From positions 1 to 52,134 of the forward strand of contig JAGIBP010000024.1 in NCBI GenBank assembly GCA_017744285.1: a DNA stretch of 52,134 bases. Reading direction: 5' to 3'. Source of the stretch: Variovorax sp. GTDB taxonomy: Bacteria > Pseudomonadota > Gammaproteobacteria > Burkholderiales > Burkholderiaceae_C. The notes beneath the pieces were generated by a model. The model did no database searches and was not told where the DNA came from. It saw nothing but the letters and a program-made list of their open reading frames with translations. This document shows, in pieces, positions 1 to 7,902 of this stretch (its first letter is position 1; every line of letters starts with the position of its first letter). The translations under genes and the position numbers were made by a program.

Positions 1-67
1 GACAGTGAAACGCCTCAGCGCCGATGATAGTGCGGGTTCCCGTGTGAAAGTAGGTCATCGTCAGGCT
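1..67 (+). rRNA. rrf: 5S ribosomal RNA, 3' part (5' end outside window)
   Basis: The first 67 bases match the conserved 3' half of betaproteobacterial 5S rRNA: the GACAGTGAAACGCC segment, then GCGCCGATGATAGTG and the closing GTAGGTCATCGTCAGGC. The 5' half lies left of the window, so this is the end of an rRNA operon reading rightwards. The exact 3' end is placed by eye, within a few bases. A strong intrinsic terminator follows at once, which fits the end of an rrn operon. Confidence 0.93.
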
Positions 68-78
68 CTTACAGCCCC

Positions 79-110
79 AAAAAGCCCAGCCTCTCATGGC
101 TGGGCTTTTT
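79..110 (+). terminator. Rho-independent terminator of the rRNA operon
   Basis: A perfect inverted repeat has 13-base arms, AAAAAGCCCAGCC (79-91) and GGCTGGGCTTTTT (98-110), around a 6-base loop. A further T-rich stretch runs to 118. It sits 12 bases after the 5S rRNA and is a textbook intrinsic terminator. Confidence 0.93.
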
Positions 111-253
111 GCTTTTTGGACGCCAAATGGCAGGCGCTCTCGAGCGCGGATCTGGTACGGGATTTGCGAGAATCCGGCGGCGCGTTGGCGGGAAATCCTC
201 GGGTTGTCGACGTCCCCGTTCAGCTCGATGTTCTTTTTCCAAGAGGGAATCTC

Positions 254-1285
254 ATGTCGTCTTTCTGGTCTATCCGCGTCGGCTCTTTGGTATTGGCCGG
301 CGCCGTTCTGCTCACGGCGGGATGTGCGTCCACCACGCCCGCCCGAGTTGCCGAGCCCGTGAAAGTCAAGGTGTTCGTTGCGGCGATGTTCGAGATCGGC
401 CAGAACACGGGTGATCGCGCCGGCGAGTTCCAGCACTGGTACGAGCGCTACTGGAAGGGTGTCACGCCCATGGCGGTGCCGGGGGCACTGCAGCCTGTCT
501 ACTGCAACGCCGACGGCGTATGCGGCGCGGTTCTCGGCATGGGCAAGGTGAATTCGTCTTCGTCCATGCAGGCCATCCTGCAGAACCCGCAGTTCGATTT
601 CTCGAAGGCCTACTACGTGATCTCGGGCGTGGCGGGCACCCCGCCGTCGCGCGGCACGATCGGCGAGGTGAACTGGGCCACCTGGCTCGTCGACTACGAC
701 CTCGGCCACCGCTGGGCGCCGGAGGAGAACAAGCCCGGCGAGCCGACCTTCATGCCGAGAAAGGGCTACGAGGAGTACCGCAGGTTCAAGCTGAATCCCG
801 AACTCGTCGCCTGGGCGATGAAGCTCTCGGTCGACACGCCGCTGAAGGATTCGGAATCCGCCCGTGCCTATCGCCAGCGCTATCCGCAAACGGCCGCGCG
901 GCGTGCGCCCTTTGTCGGAACGGGGACGCACATGACGGGCGACACCTTCTTCCATGGACCGGGCATGTCGAATCAGGCGCAATACATCGCCAAGCTGTAC
1001 GGTGCCGACGACTATGTCATCACTGAAATGGAAGCTGCGGCAATCACGCTCGTCATCAAGCGCAGTCACGGCACCGGTCGCGTGATGAGCCTGCGCGGCG
1101 CAGTCAACTTCGACCAGGGAAATCCGCGCGAGACCACGCTGCAGCATCTCGACCCGGCGCCGGGCGAAACCGCGGGCGGCTTTGCCGAGACGGTGGAGAA
1201 CATCGAACTCGTGGGCAGCCGGGTGGTGGACCACATCGTCCAGAACTGGCCGCAATGGCGCGACGGGGTGCCGCCCCTGCGGTAA
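254..1285 (+). CDS. NUP-family (purine nucleoside permease-like) lipoprotein
   Basis: The 343-residue protein looks like the NUP family, called purine nucleoside permease after a yeast protein. The start is the ATG at 254, which has AAGAGGGA just upstream. Residues 1-24 form a lipoprotein signal peptide with lipobox LTAGC and Cys24 as the lipidation site, so the protein should be anchored in the cell envelope facing the periplasm. The rest has no membrane segment, so it cannot be a permease by itself. Residues 258-262 read EMEAA, the ribose-contacting motif of nucleoside phosphorylases. I therefore infer a nucleoside-binding or nucleoside-cleaving lipoprotein. It stands alone behind the rRNA operon terminator and converges on dinB, with 23 bases between the genes. 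Confidence 0.82.
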   Translation: MSSFWSIRVGSLVLAGAVLLTAGCASTTPARVAEPVKVKVFVAAMFEIGQNTGDRAGEFQHWYERYWKGVTPMAVPGALQPVYCNADGVCGAVLGMGKVNSSSSMQAILQNPQFDFSKAYYVISGVAGTPPSRGTIGEVNWATWLVDYDLGHRWAPEENKPGEPTFMPRKGYEEYRRFKLNPELVAWAMKLSVDTPLKDSESARAYRQRYPQTAARRAPFVGTGTHMTGDTFFHGPGMSNQAQYIAKLYGADDYVITEMEAAAITLVIKRSHGTGRVMSLRGAVNFDQGNPRETTLQHLDPAPGETAGGFAETVENIELVGSRVVDHIVQNWPQWRDGVPPLR

Positions 1286-1308
1286 TTGGGAAGAGCGAGG
1301 CCGAGGGC

Positions 1309-2571
1309 CTAGAACAGCGAGGCTGTTCTGGCGCTCCCGCCTCTGCCGTCGCCCTGAGATGGGCGCCCTGCGCCGGTTCCGCCGGCTGGCTTCGTGCCAT
1401 CGGCACCGAGTTCTCCGGCCTTCATCAATGCGCCCACCCGCACACCGAGCAAGCGCAAGGGCCGTTCAAGCGGCACCCGCTTGAGGCACTGTCCCGCGAC
1501 GCGCCGGATTGCCTTGGCATCGGCTGTGAAGTGGTCGATGGTCTGGTCGCGGGTCGCAATCTTGAAATCGTCGTAGCGCAACTTGATGCCGATGGTCTTG
1601 CCGACGTAGCCCTTGCGCTGGAGGTCCTCGGCGACTTTCTCGCACAGTCGCGTGAAGATGGCACCGAGTTCCGCCCGGTGCCGGACTGCATGCAGATCGC
1701 GGTCGAAGGTGGTTTCGCGGCTCATCGACACGGGCTCGCTCTCGGTTACCACGGGCCGCTCGTCGCGCCCCCACGCGACTTCATGCATCCACGCGCCGGT
1801 GGCCTTGCCGAAGTTCGCGATGAGCCAGTCGCGTTCGCGCAGCGCCAGATCACCGATGGTGCGGATCTCGTGCCGCTGGAGCTTTTCGTCGGCCTTCGGG
1901 CCGATGCCGTTGACCTTGCGGCAGGGCAGCGGCCAGATGCGGCTTTGAAGATCGTCCTCGAAGATCACGGAGATCCCATTGGGCTTGTTGAATTCGCTGG
2001 CCATCTTGGCAATGAGCTTGTTGGGCGCAACGCCGATGGAACAGGTGAGCCCCGTGGCCTCGAAGATCGACTTCTGAATGAGCCTCGCGAGCACGCGCCC
2101 GCCCTCGCGCTGGCCGCCGGCCACATCGGTGAAGTCGATGTACACCTCGTCCACGCCCCGGTCTTCCATCACCGGTGCGATCTCCGTGATGACCTGCTTG
2201 AACCGGCGCGAATAGCGGCGGTACTCGTCGAAATCGACGGGCAGGATGATGGCCTGGGGGCACAGCTTGGCGGCCTTCATCAGGCCCATGGCCGAGCCGA
2301 TGCCGAACTGGCGTGCGGGGTAGGTCGCGGTCGTGATCACGCCTCGCCCGACGTAGTCCTTGAGGAGCGGGAAGGTGTGGAGCGGAATGTCGGCCAGCGT
2401 GCCACCCTCCGGCACGTCGCGCACCGCCTCGTCGACCTTGCGCCGCGCGCCGCCGATCACCACAGGCAGGCCCTTGAGCTGCGGATAGCGCAGCAGTTCC
2501 ACCGAGGCATAGAAGGCGTCCATGTCGAGATGGGCGATGCGGCGGATGGGGGTGGCGGTCACGGCTGCCAT
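1309..2571 (-). CDS. dinB: DNA polymerase IV (Y-family translesion polymerase)
   Basis: DinB copies past damaged template bases without proofreading. The start is the ATG at 2571, giving MAAVTATPIRRIAHLDMDAFYASVE, whose HLDMDAFYASVE is the first metal-binding motif of Y-family polymerases. The second acidic motif is VDEVYIDFTD. Further on come the nucleotide-pocket segment around ARQFGIGSAM and the thumb helix-hairpin-helix KVNGIGPKADEKL. The 420-residue length is somewhat longer than the E. coli enzyme, mainly from a Gly/Arg-rich tail. The tail ends in ASLF, which could be a weak sliding-clamp-binding peptide. The Shine-Dalgarno is weak. No LexA-type box was recognised upstream, but that region also carries the divergent gene. 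Confidence 0.93.
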   Translation of the reverse strand: MAAVTATPIRRIAHLDMDAFYASVELLRYPQLKGLPVVIGGARRKVDEAVRDVPEGGTLADIPLHTFPLLKDYVGRGVITTATYPARQFGIGSAMGLMKAAKLCPQAIILPVDFDEYRRYSRRFKQVITEIAPVMEDRGVDEVYIDFTDVAGGQREGGRVLARLIQKSIFEATGLTCSIGVAPNKLIAKMASEFNKPNGISVIFEDDLQSRIWPLPCRKVNGIGPKADEKLQRHEIRTIGDLALRERDWLIANFGKATGAWMHEVAWGRDERPVVTESEPVSMSRETTFDRDLHAVRHRAELGAIFTRLCEKVAEDLQRKGYVGKTIGIKLRYDDFKIATRDQTIDHFTADAKAIRRVAGQCLKRVPLERPLRLLGVRVGALMKAGELGADGTKPAGGTGAGRPSQGDGRGGSARTASLF

Positions 2572-2635
2572 TTTCGTCGCGCCGCACTGCTGCCTGGGGG
2601 TTGAGGGTTGCGCACCGCGGGCACCCGGTGCCATC

Positions 2636-3205
2636 ATGCGGCGTATGCAGCCCGTTGCCTTCATGCTCTGGCGCCGCCTCGATGCCCCGGGGCACGATGT
2701 CTGCCGCCTGGATCGCAATGGCGACAACTGGCAGCTCGATGGCGCGGCTGCATTCCGCCACGAGGACGGGCGCGTTGCGCAGCTGCACTATCGTGTGCGC
2801 TGCGATCGCGCCTGGCATACCCAGTGGAGCACCGTGCGCGGATGGCTTGGCGCCGAGCAGATCGATGTCTCGATCGTTCACGACGCGCATGGCGCGTGGA
2901 AGCTCAACGACGCACCGGTGCCCGACCTGGGCCACTGCGTCGATCTCGACCTGGGATTCACGCCGGCCACCAATCTGCTGCCGCTGCGGCGGCTTCATCT
3001 CGCGACGGGCGAAGCGGCCGACGTGCCCGCGGCCTGGCTCGATCTGGAGAGTGGCAACCTGGTGGAGCTTCCGCAACGCTACGAGCGCCGCGGTGATGCC
3101 GACTACTGGTATGCCTCGCCGCGCTTCGACTACGCCGAGATGCTGGAGGTCACCGGCGAGGGCTTCGTGAGGCGCTATCCGAAGCTCTGGGAGGCCGAGG
3201 CCTGA
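2636..3205 (+). CDS. Putative glycolipid-binding domain protein
   Basis: The 189-residue soluble protein resembles the bacterial putative glycolipid-binding family, with WRRLDAPGHDVCRL near the start and a repeated beta-rich pattern to the C-terminal YPKLWE. There is no signal peptide or membrane segment, so it is probably cytoplasmic. The physiological role of the family is not settled. The start is uncertain: ATG at 2636 or 2645 both fit and neither has a clear Shine-Dalgarno. It diverges from dinB, with 64 bases between the starts, and converges on the MFS gene, with only 22 bases separating the stops. That gap holds a CGGCCGGCCG palindrome followed by a T/C-rich run. Confidence 0.72.
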   Translation: MRRMQPVAFMLWRRLDAPGHDVCRLDRNGDNWQLDGAAAFRHEDGRVAQLHYRVRCDRAWHTQWSTVRGWLGAEQIDVSIVHDAHGAWKLNDAPVPDLGHCVDLDLGFTPATNLLPLRRLHLATGEAADVPAAWLDLESGNLVELPQRYERRGDADYWYASPRFDYAEMLEVTGEGFVRRYPKLWEAEA

Positions 3206-3227
3206 TCGGCCGGCCGTTTCTTTCCCT

Positions 3228-4565
3228 TCAGTGATCGTGATGCAGGTAGGTCGCCTGGCGGGGCAGCCGCAGGCTGACCAGGAAGGCGATCACCATCATG
3301 GCGGTGACGTACCAATAGAAGGCCGTCTCGTGGCCGATCGACTTGAGCCCCAACGCCACGTACTCGGCCGACCCGCCGAAGATCGCGTTCGCCACCGCAT
3401 AGGCCAGGCCCACGCCCAGAGCGCGCACTTCGGGCGGGAACATCTCGGCCTTCACGATGCCGCTGATCGACGTGTAGAAGCTCACGATGGCGAGCGCCAG
3501 GATGATGAGCGCGAACGCCGCCAGAGGGCTCGTGACGTTCTGCAGCGCCCCGAAGATCGGTACCGTGAAGAGCGCGCCCAGCCCGCCGAACAGGAGCATG
3601 TTGGTGCGCCGCCCGATGCGGTCCGACAGCGCGCCGAAGGCGGGCTGCATGCACATGTAGACGAAGAGCGCGCAGGTCATCACGTAGCTGGTCGTCTTGA
3701 TCGGCAGACCCACCGTGTTGACCAGGTACTTCTGCATGTAGGTCGTGAAGGTGTAGAAGATCAGCGATCCGCCGGCCGTGTAGCCCAGCACGGTGAAGAA
3801 GGCCGCCTTGTGGTGGCGGAAGATGCCGGCCAGCGAGCCGGCTTCCTTGTTCGCGCGCGATTCGGCCGACTGCGTCTCGTGCAGCGTGCGGCGCAGGAAG
3901 AGGGCCACCACCGCCGTGACCGCGCCGATCGCGAACGGAATGCGCCAGCCCCAGGCCTTGAGCTCGGCTTCGCTGAGCAACTGCTCCAGCACGACGATCA
4001 CGAGCACGGCGAGCAACTGCCCGCCGATCAGCGTGACGTACTGGAACGACGAGAAGAATCCGCGTTGGCCGCGCAGCGCGACCTCGCTCATGTAGGTCGC
4101 CGTGGTGCCGTACTCGCCGCCCACCGAGAGGCCCTGGAACAGCCGGCAGACCAGCAGCAGGAAGGGCGCCCATGCGCCGATCGCCGCGTAGGTGGGCAGG
4201 CAGGCGATGGCGAGCGAGCCGGCGCACATCATGGTGACCGAGATCAGCATCGAGGTCCTGCGGCCATACCTGTCGGCGACGCGGCCGAAGAGCCATCCGC
4301 CGATCGGCCGCATCAGGAAGCCGGCCGCGAAGACACCTGCCGTGTTGAGAAGCTGCGCGGTCGGGTCGGACTTGGGGAAGAAGGACGGCGCGAAGTACAG
4401 GGCGCTGAACGCGTAGACGTAGAAGTCGAACCACTCGACCAGGTTCCCGGACGAGGCCGCCATGATCGCGAAGACGCGCTGGCGCTTTTCTTCGGCGGTA
4501 TAGGAACGCGGTGCGGGCGGGGCGCCCTCGGCAGCGGACCCCGCTGCAGGCGTGACGGAACTCAT
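3228..4565 (-). CDS. MFS transporter, metabolite:H+ symporter type (KgtP-like)
   Basis: This 445-residue inner-membrane protein has about 12 hydrophobic helices and the hallmarks of the metabolite:H+ symporter branch of the major facilitator superfamily. These are [16 protein letters not shown] in helix 1, the loop 2-3 motif [10 protein letters not shown], and [17 protein letters not shown] in helix 5. Relatives move alpha-ketoglutarate, citrate, proline or shikimate with protons. The start at 4565 has AGAGGCG upstream. It lies 90 bases behind lldD on the same strand and is probably co-transcribed, which suggests a small carboxylate such as lactate or pyruvate as substrate. This is inference from position, since the sequence does not fix the substrate. 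Confidence 0.88.
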   Translation of the reverse strand: MSSVTPAAGSAAEGAPPAPRSYTAEEKRQRVFAIMAASSGNLVEWFDFYVYAFSALYFAPSFFPKSDPTAQLLNTAGVFAAGFLMRPIGGWLFGRVADRYGRRTSMLISVTMMCAGSLAIACLPTYAAIGAWAPFLLLVCRLFQGLSVGGEYGTTATYMSEVALRGQRGFFSSFQYVTLIGGQLLAVLVIVVLEQLLSEAELKAWGWRIPFAIGAVTAVVALFLRRTLHETQSAESRANKEAGSLAGIFRHHKAAFFTVLGYTAGGSLIFYTFTTYMQKYLVNTVGLPIKTTSYVMTCALFVYMCMQPAFGALSDRIGRRTNMLLFGGLGALFTVPIFGALQNVTSPLAAFALIILALAIVSFYTSISGIVKAEMFPPEVRALGVGLAYAVANAIFGGSAEYVALGLKSIGHETAFYWYVTAMMVIAFLVSLRLPRQATYLHHDH

Positions 4566-4655
4566 GAACTGGCGCCTCTACGAATGTTGTTAGGGCAAAC
4601 CCCGAGTTTGCCTCACGCTCGAGCGGCGCGCTGTCAGCCGAGGCCGTAACCCTGC

Positions 4656-5813
4656 TCAGAACGTGCCGGGCAGCAGGATGCTCGAGTCGACCTCGTCGAT
4701 CTGCGTGCGGCCGCAGAAGGCCATCGTGACGTCGAGTTCCTTCTGGATGATCTGCAGGGCGCGGGTCACGCCGGCTTCGCCGAAGGCACCGAGCCCATAG
4801 AGGAAGCTGCGGCCGATGAGCACGCCGCGCGCGCCGAGCGCCCGCGCCTTGAGCACGTCCTGCCCGCTGCGCACGCCGCCATCCATCCAGACCTCGATCT
4901 CGCGGCCCACCGCCTCGGCGATCGCCGGCAGCGCCGCGATGGAGGAGGGCGCGCCATCGAGCTGCCGGCCGCCGTGGTTCGAGACGATCAGCGCATCGGC
5001 GCCGCTCGAGGCCGCGAGGCGCGCGTCCTCGACGTCCATCACGCCCTTGAGGATCAGCTTGCCGCCCCAGATCTTCTTGATCCACTCGACGTCGGCCCAG
5101 CTGAGGGTGGGGTCGAACTGCTCCGCCGTCCACGACGACAGCGAGGACAGGTCCTTCACGCCCTTCGCGTGGCCGGCGATGTTGCCGAAGGTCCGGCGCT
5201 TGGTGCCCAGCATGCCGATGCACCAGCGCGGCTTGGTCGCGAGGTCCATGAGGTTCCGCAGCGTGGGCTTGGGCGGCGCGGTGAGCCCGTTCTTGATGTC
5301 CTTGTGGCGCTGCCCGAGGATCTGCAGATCGAGCGTGAGCTGAAGGGCGGACACGTTGGCGGCTTTCGCACGCTCGATGAGCTGCTCGATGAACTCGCGG
5401 TCACGCATGACGTAGAGCTGGAACCAGAAGGGGTGGCGGCCCGTGGCCTCGGCCACGTCTTCGAGCGAGCAGATGCTCATGGTCGAGAGCGTGAAGGGGA
5501 TGCCGAAGGCCCTGGCGGCGCGCGCGCCGAGGATCTCGCCGTCGGCGTGCTGCATGCCGGTGAGGCCGGTGGGGGCGATCGCCACCGGCATCGCGACCTC
5601 TTCGCCGACCATCGTCGTGCGCGTCGAGCGGCCTTCCATGTTCACCGCGACGCGCTGGCGCAGCTTGATCTTCTGGAAGTCTTCCTCGTTGGCGCGGTAG
5701 GTGCCTTCGGTCCATGCTCCCGAATCCGCGTAGTCGTAGAACATGCGCGGCACGCGGCGTTGGGCGATGACTCGCAGGTCTTCGATGTTCGTGATCTTGG
5801 AGAGGTCTGTCAC
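4656..5813 (-). CDS. lldD: L-lactate dehydrogenase, FMN-dependent
   Basis: LldD oxidises L-lactate to pyruvate at the membrane and passes electrons to quinone. The 385-residue protein shows the alpha-hydroxy-acid oxidase fold from RRVPRMFYDYADSGAWTE at the N-terminus through PTGLTGMQHADGE to SNHGGRQLDGAPSS, which holds the catalytic His and FMN-contacting Arg. The FMN phosphate site WMDGGVRSGQDVLKA and GARGVLIGRSFLYG follow. I chose the GTG at 5813 (VTDLSKITN) because AGGAG lies 8 bases upstream; longer frames extend into the divergent promoter region. It is transcribed away from lldP and probably with the MFS gene behind it. No LldR-type regulator gene is next to it. Confidence 0.92.
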   Translation of the reverse strand: MTDLSKITNIEDLRVIAQRRVPRMFYDYADSGAWTEGTYRANEEDFQKIKLRQRVAVNMEGRSTRTTMVGEEVAMPVAIAPTGLTGMQHADGEILGARAARAFGIPFTLSTMSICSLEDVAEATGRHPFWFQLYVMRDREFIEQLIERAKAANVSALQLTLDLQILGQRHKDIKNGLTAPPKPTLRNLMDLATKPRWCIGMLGTKRRTFGNIAGHAKGVKDLSSLSSWTAEQFDPTLSWADVEWIKKIWGGKLILKGVMDVEDARLAASSGADALIVSNHGGRQLDGAPSSIAALPAIAEAVGREIEVWMDGGVRSGQDVLKARALGARGVLIGRSFLYGLGAFGEAGVTRALQIIQKELDVTMAFCGRTQIDEVDSSILLPGTF

Positions 5814-5829
5814 TGGAGAGGCTCCTGGG

Positions 5830-5858
5830 TTGTCTGTTCGTTGCGCGATCCCTATTAT
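5830..5858 (+). promoter_or_regulatory. Sigma-70-like promoter for lldP; overlapping -10-like element for lldD
   Basis: TTGTCT (5830-5835) and TATTAT (5853-5858) are 17 bases apart, matching four and five of six consensus bases. The expected transcription start is near 5865, about 40 bases before lldP. On the other strand GATAAT (5860-5855) could serve lldD, though no good -35 is visible for it. The two -10 elements would overlap, so one bound regulator could control both directions. Confidence 0.5.
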
Positions 5859-5905
5859 CCGCAGGGCCTTCTCCGACGAATCGATACAACCGGGGGACAC
5901 ATTCC

Positions 5906-7570
5906 ATGACGTGGCAGCAGGTCTACAACCCGTACGGAAACATGGTGCTCTCCACCGCGTTGGCGGCGATTCCAGTCGTCGTCATGCTGGTGTGCCTGGG
6001 CCTCTTGCACATCAAGGCGCACATCGCCGCCGGCCTCGGCCTGATCAGCGCGCTGCTGATCGCCATCTTCGCCTTCGGCATGCCGGCCGACCTGGCGGGC
6101 CGGGCGGCCTTTCTCGGCGGCATCACGGGCCTGCTGCCCATCGGCTGGATCGTGCTGAACATCATCTTCCTGCAGCAGCTGGCCGAGCAGAACGGCAGCT
6201 TCAAGGTGCTACAGGACTCGCTCTCGGACATCACCGAGGACCGGCGCCTGCAGCTGCTGCTGATCGCGTTCGCCTTCGGTGCATTCTTCGAGGGCGCGGC
6301 CGGGTTCGGCACGCCCGTGGCCGTGACGGCCGCCATCCTCATCGGCCTGGGCTTCTCGCCGCTGGCGGCCTCGGGCCTGTCGCTCATCGCCAATACCGCG
6401 CCGGTGGCGTTCGGCGCCCTGGGCACGCCGGTCATCACGCTGGCCAAGGTGCATGGCTACGACCTCATGGAAGTCACCGCGATGATCGGCCGGCAACTGC
6501 CCTTCTTCTCGCTGCTGGTGCCCTTCTGGCTCATCTGGGCCTTCGCGGGCCGCAAGGCCATGATGGAAGTCTGGCCGGCGATCCTCGTGACGGGCGTGTT
6601 CTTCGCGGTGCCGCAGTTCCTGGTGTCGAACTTCATCGGTCCCGAACTGGTGGACATCATTGCGGCCATCGTCTCGATGGTGGCGCTGATCCTCTTCCTG
6701 CGCGTGTGGCAGCCCAAGACCATCTGGCGATCGGTATCCCTCAAGGGGCACGCGCAGGACGGCGGCGAGGTGCAGCCCGCGGCCACCACCCGCACGAAGC
6801 ATTCGCGCGCCGAACTGATCCGCGCCTGGACGCCGTGGGCGATCATGACGGTGTTCGTCTTCCTGTGGGGCCTGCCGCCGGTCAAGGCCTGGCTCAACGG
6901 CCTCTTCGCGCCCAACTTCACGATCGGCGGGCTGCACAACATGATCGAGAAGATGCCGCCCATCGTGCCGCAGCCGACGAAGGAGGGCGCGATCTACGGC
7001 TTCACGCTCCTGTCGGCCACCGGCACCGGCATCCTGCTGTCCGCGATCGTGGGCGGGCTGGTGGCGAAGTACAGCGTCGGCCAGCTCATCGTGGCCTACG
7101 GGCGCACGCTCAACCTCGTGAAATTCTCGCTCCTGACCATTGCGCTGATGCTCGCGCTGGGCACGCTCACGCGCTACTCAGGGCTCGACAGCACGTTGGG
7201 CCTGGCCTTTGCCAACACCGGCGTGCTCTATCCCTTCTTCGGCACGCTCATGGGCTGGCTCGGCGTGGCGCTGACCGGATCGGACACGGCCTCGAACGTG
7301 CTCTTCGGCGGCATGCAGAAGGTCGCGGCCGAGCAGCTCGGCCTCTCGGCCAACCTCATGGGGGCCGCCAACAGCTCGGGCGGCGTGATGGGCAAGATGA
7401 TCGATGCGCAGTCCATCGTGGTGGCGTCGACCGCGACACGCTGGTTCAACCATGAAGGCGACATCCTGCGCTACGTGTTCTTCCATTCGATTGCGCTCGC
7501 ATGCCTGGTCGGCATCCTCGTGACCCTGCAGGCCTATGTCTGGCCGTTCACGCGGATGGTGGTGCACTGA
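5906..7570 (+). CDS. lldP: L-lactate permease
   Basis: LldP imports L-lactate (and often glycolate) with protons across the inner membrane. The 554-residue length is normal for the lactate permease family. Recognisable parts are the N-terminal MTWQQVYNPYGN, the repeated helices, FFEGAAGFGTPVAVTAAIL, the conserved ALGTPVITLAK loop and the C-terminal GSDTASNVLFGGMQ and ANSSGGVMGKMIDAQSI segments. The start at 5906 has GGGGGA 8 bases upstream. It is transcribed divergently from lldD, and the 92-base shared region holds the promoter. Together these genes make a lactate uptake and oxidation locus. Confidence 0.95.
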   Translation: MTWQQVYNPYGNMVLSTALAAIPVVVMLVCLGLLHIKAHIAAGLGLISALLIAIFAFGMPADLAGRAAFLGGITGLLPIGWIVLNIIFLQQLAEQNGSFKVLQDSLSDITEDRRLQLLLIAFAFGAFFEGAAGFGTPVAVTAAILIGLGFSPLAASGLSLIANTAPVAFGALGTPVITLAKVHGYDLMEVTAMIGRQLPFFSLLVPFWLIWAFAGRKAMMEVWPAILVTGVFFAVPQFLVSNFIGPELVDIIAAIVSMVALILFLRVWQPKTIWRSVSLKGHAQDGGEVQPAATTRTKHSRAELIRAWTPWAIMTVFVFLWGLPPVKAWLNGLFAPNFTIGGLHNMIEKMPPIVPQPTKEGAIYGFTLLSATGTGILLSAIVGGLVAKYSVGQLIVAYGRTLNLVKFSLLTIALMLALGTLTRYSGLDSTLGLAFANTGVLYPFFGTLMGWLGVALTGSDTASNVLFGGMQKVAAEQLGLSANLMGAANSSGGVMGKMIDAQSIVVASTATRWFNHEGDILRYVFFHSIALACLVGILVTLQAYVWPFTRMVVH

Positions 7571-7583
7571 AGCGGCACGCTGC

Positions 7584-7718
7584 CTAGCGCCGTGACGCGG
7601 CGCCCGTCAGGGGGCAGAAGGGCCAACCTTCGATGCCCGCCCAGACGCACGCGCGGATCCACTCGATGACGACGCGGGGGTCCTGTTCTTGCGGCAGGGT
7701 TCTCATGCTGATCAACAT
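7584..7718 (-). CDS. Possible 44-residue protein, unknown function
   Basis: This open frame encodes MLISMRTLPQEQDPR followed by VVIEWIRACVWAGIEGWPFCP and a short basic end. I do not recognise it. Support for a real gene is an AAGGAGG Shine-Dalgarno 6 bases before the ATG, the best ribosome site in the window, and third codon positions of which about 38 of 44 are G or C, as in the neighbours. It has two Cys and three Trp but no clear membrane helix. It lies 184 bases downstream of pbpC on the same strand and converges on lldP. A tandem operator-like repeat lies 26 bases upstream of the start. It could be a small regulated protein or a leader peptide. Confidence 0.45.
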   Translation of the reverse strand: MLISMRTLPQEQDPRVVIEWIRACVWAGIEGWPFCPLTGAASRR

Positions 7719-7902
7719 CTCGCACCTCCTTGGCGCGCCATTGGACAGTTGAGACAGTGATACCGCGCGGATCGCATGGGCTCCAGCGGCTTCCGGCCCG
7801 CCCGGTCGTGGGCTGGGGCGATCAGGCGCTGTCCGCCAACCGGTGGCGTGCTCGCGTCGGCGGGTGCTGACAGGCGTCGGACAAAACCGCCGACGCCAGC
7901 GC
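7719..7902 (-). other. Gap between pbpC and the small ORF, with operator-like tandem repeat
   Basis: Read on the minus strand, this 184-base gap holds ACTGTC-TCA-ACTGTC (7759-7745), two identical hexamers 9 bases apart, then the palindrome TGGCGCGCCA (7740-7731) directly before the Shine-Dalgarno of the 44-residue ORF. Direct repeats one helical turn apart are typical of dimeric repressor or activator sites. No convincing -35/-10 pair was found and no pbpC terminator is evident. Confidence 0.4.
7744..7758 (-). repeat. Tandem hexamer repeat (ACTGTC x2)
   Basis: GACAGT occurs at 7744-7749 and again at 7753-7758 on the plus strand, separated by TGA. The 9-base period and the position 26-40 bases upstream of the small ORF suggest a regulator site. 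This spacing is also near that of direct-repeat operators described for MocR-type regulators, but no such regulator gene is in the window. Confidence 0.45.

Noticed and set aside
1311..1329. Perfect hairpin AGAACAGC-GAG-GCTGTTCT after the NUP gene
   Set aside because: It lies within the last codons of dinB and no T-run follows on either strand, so it is not supported as a terminator; it may still slow read-through.
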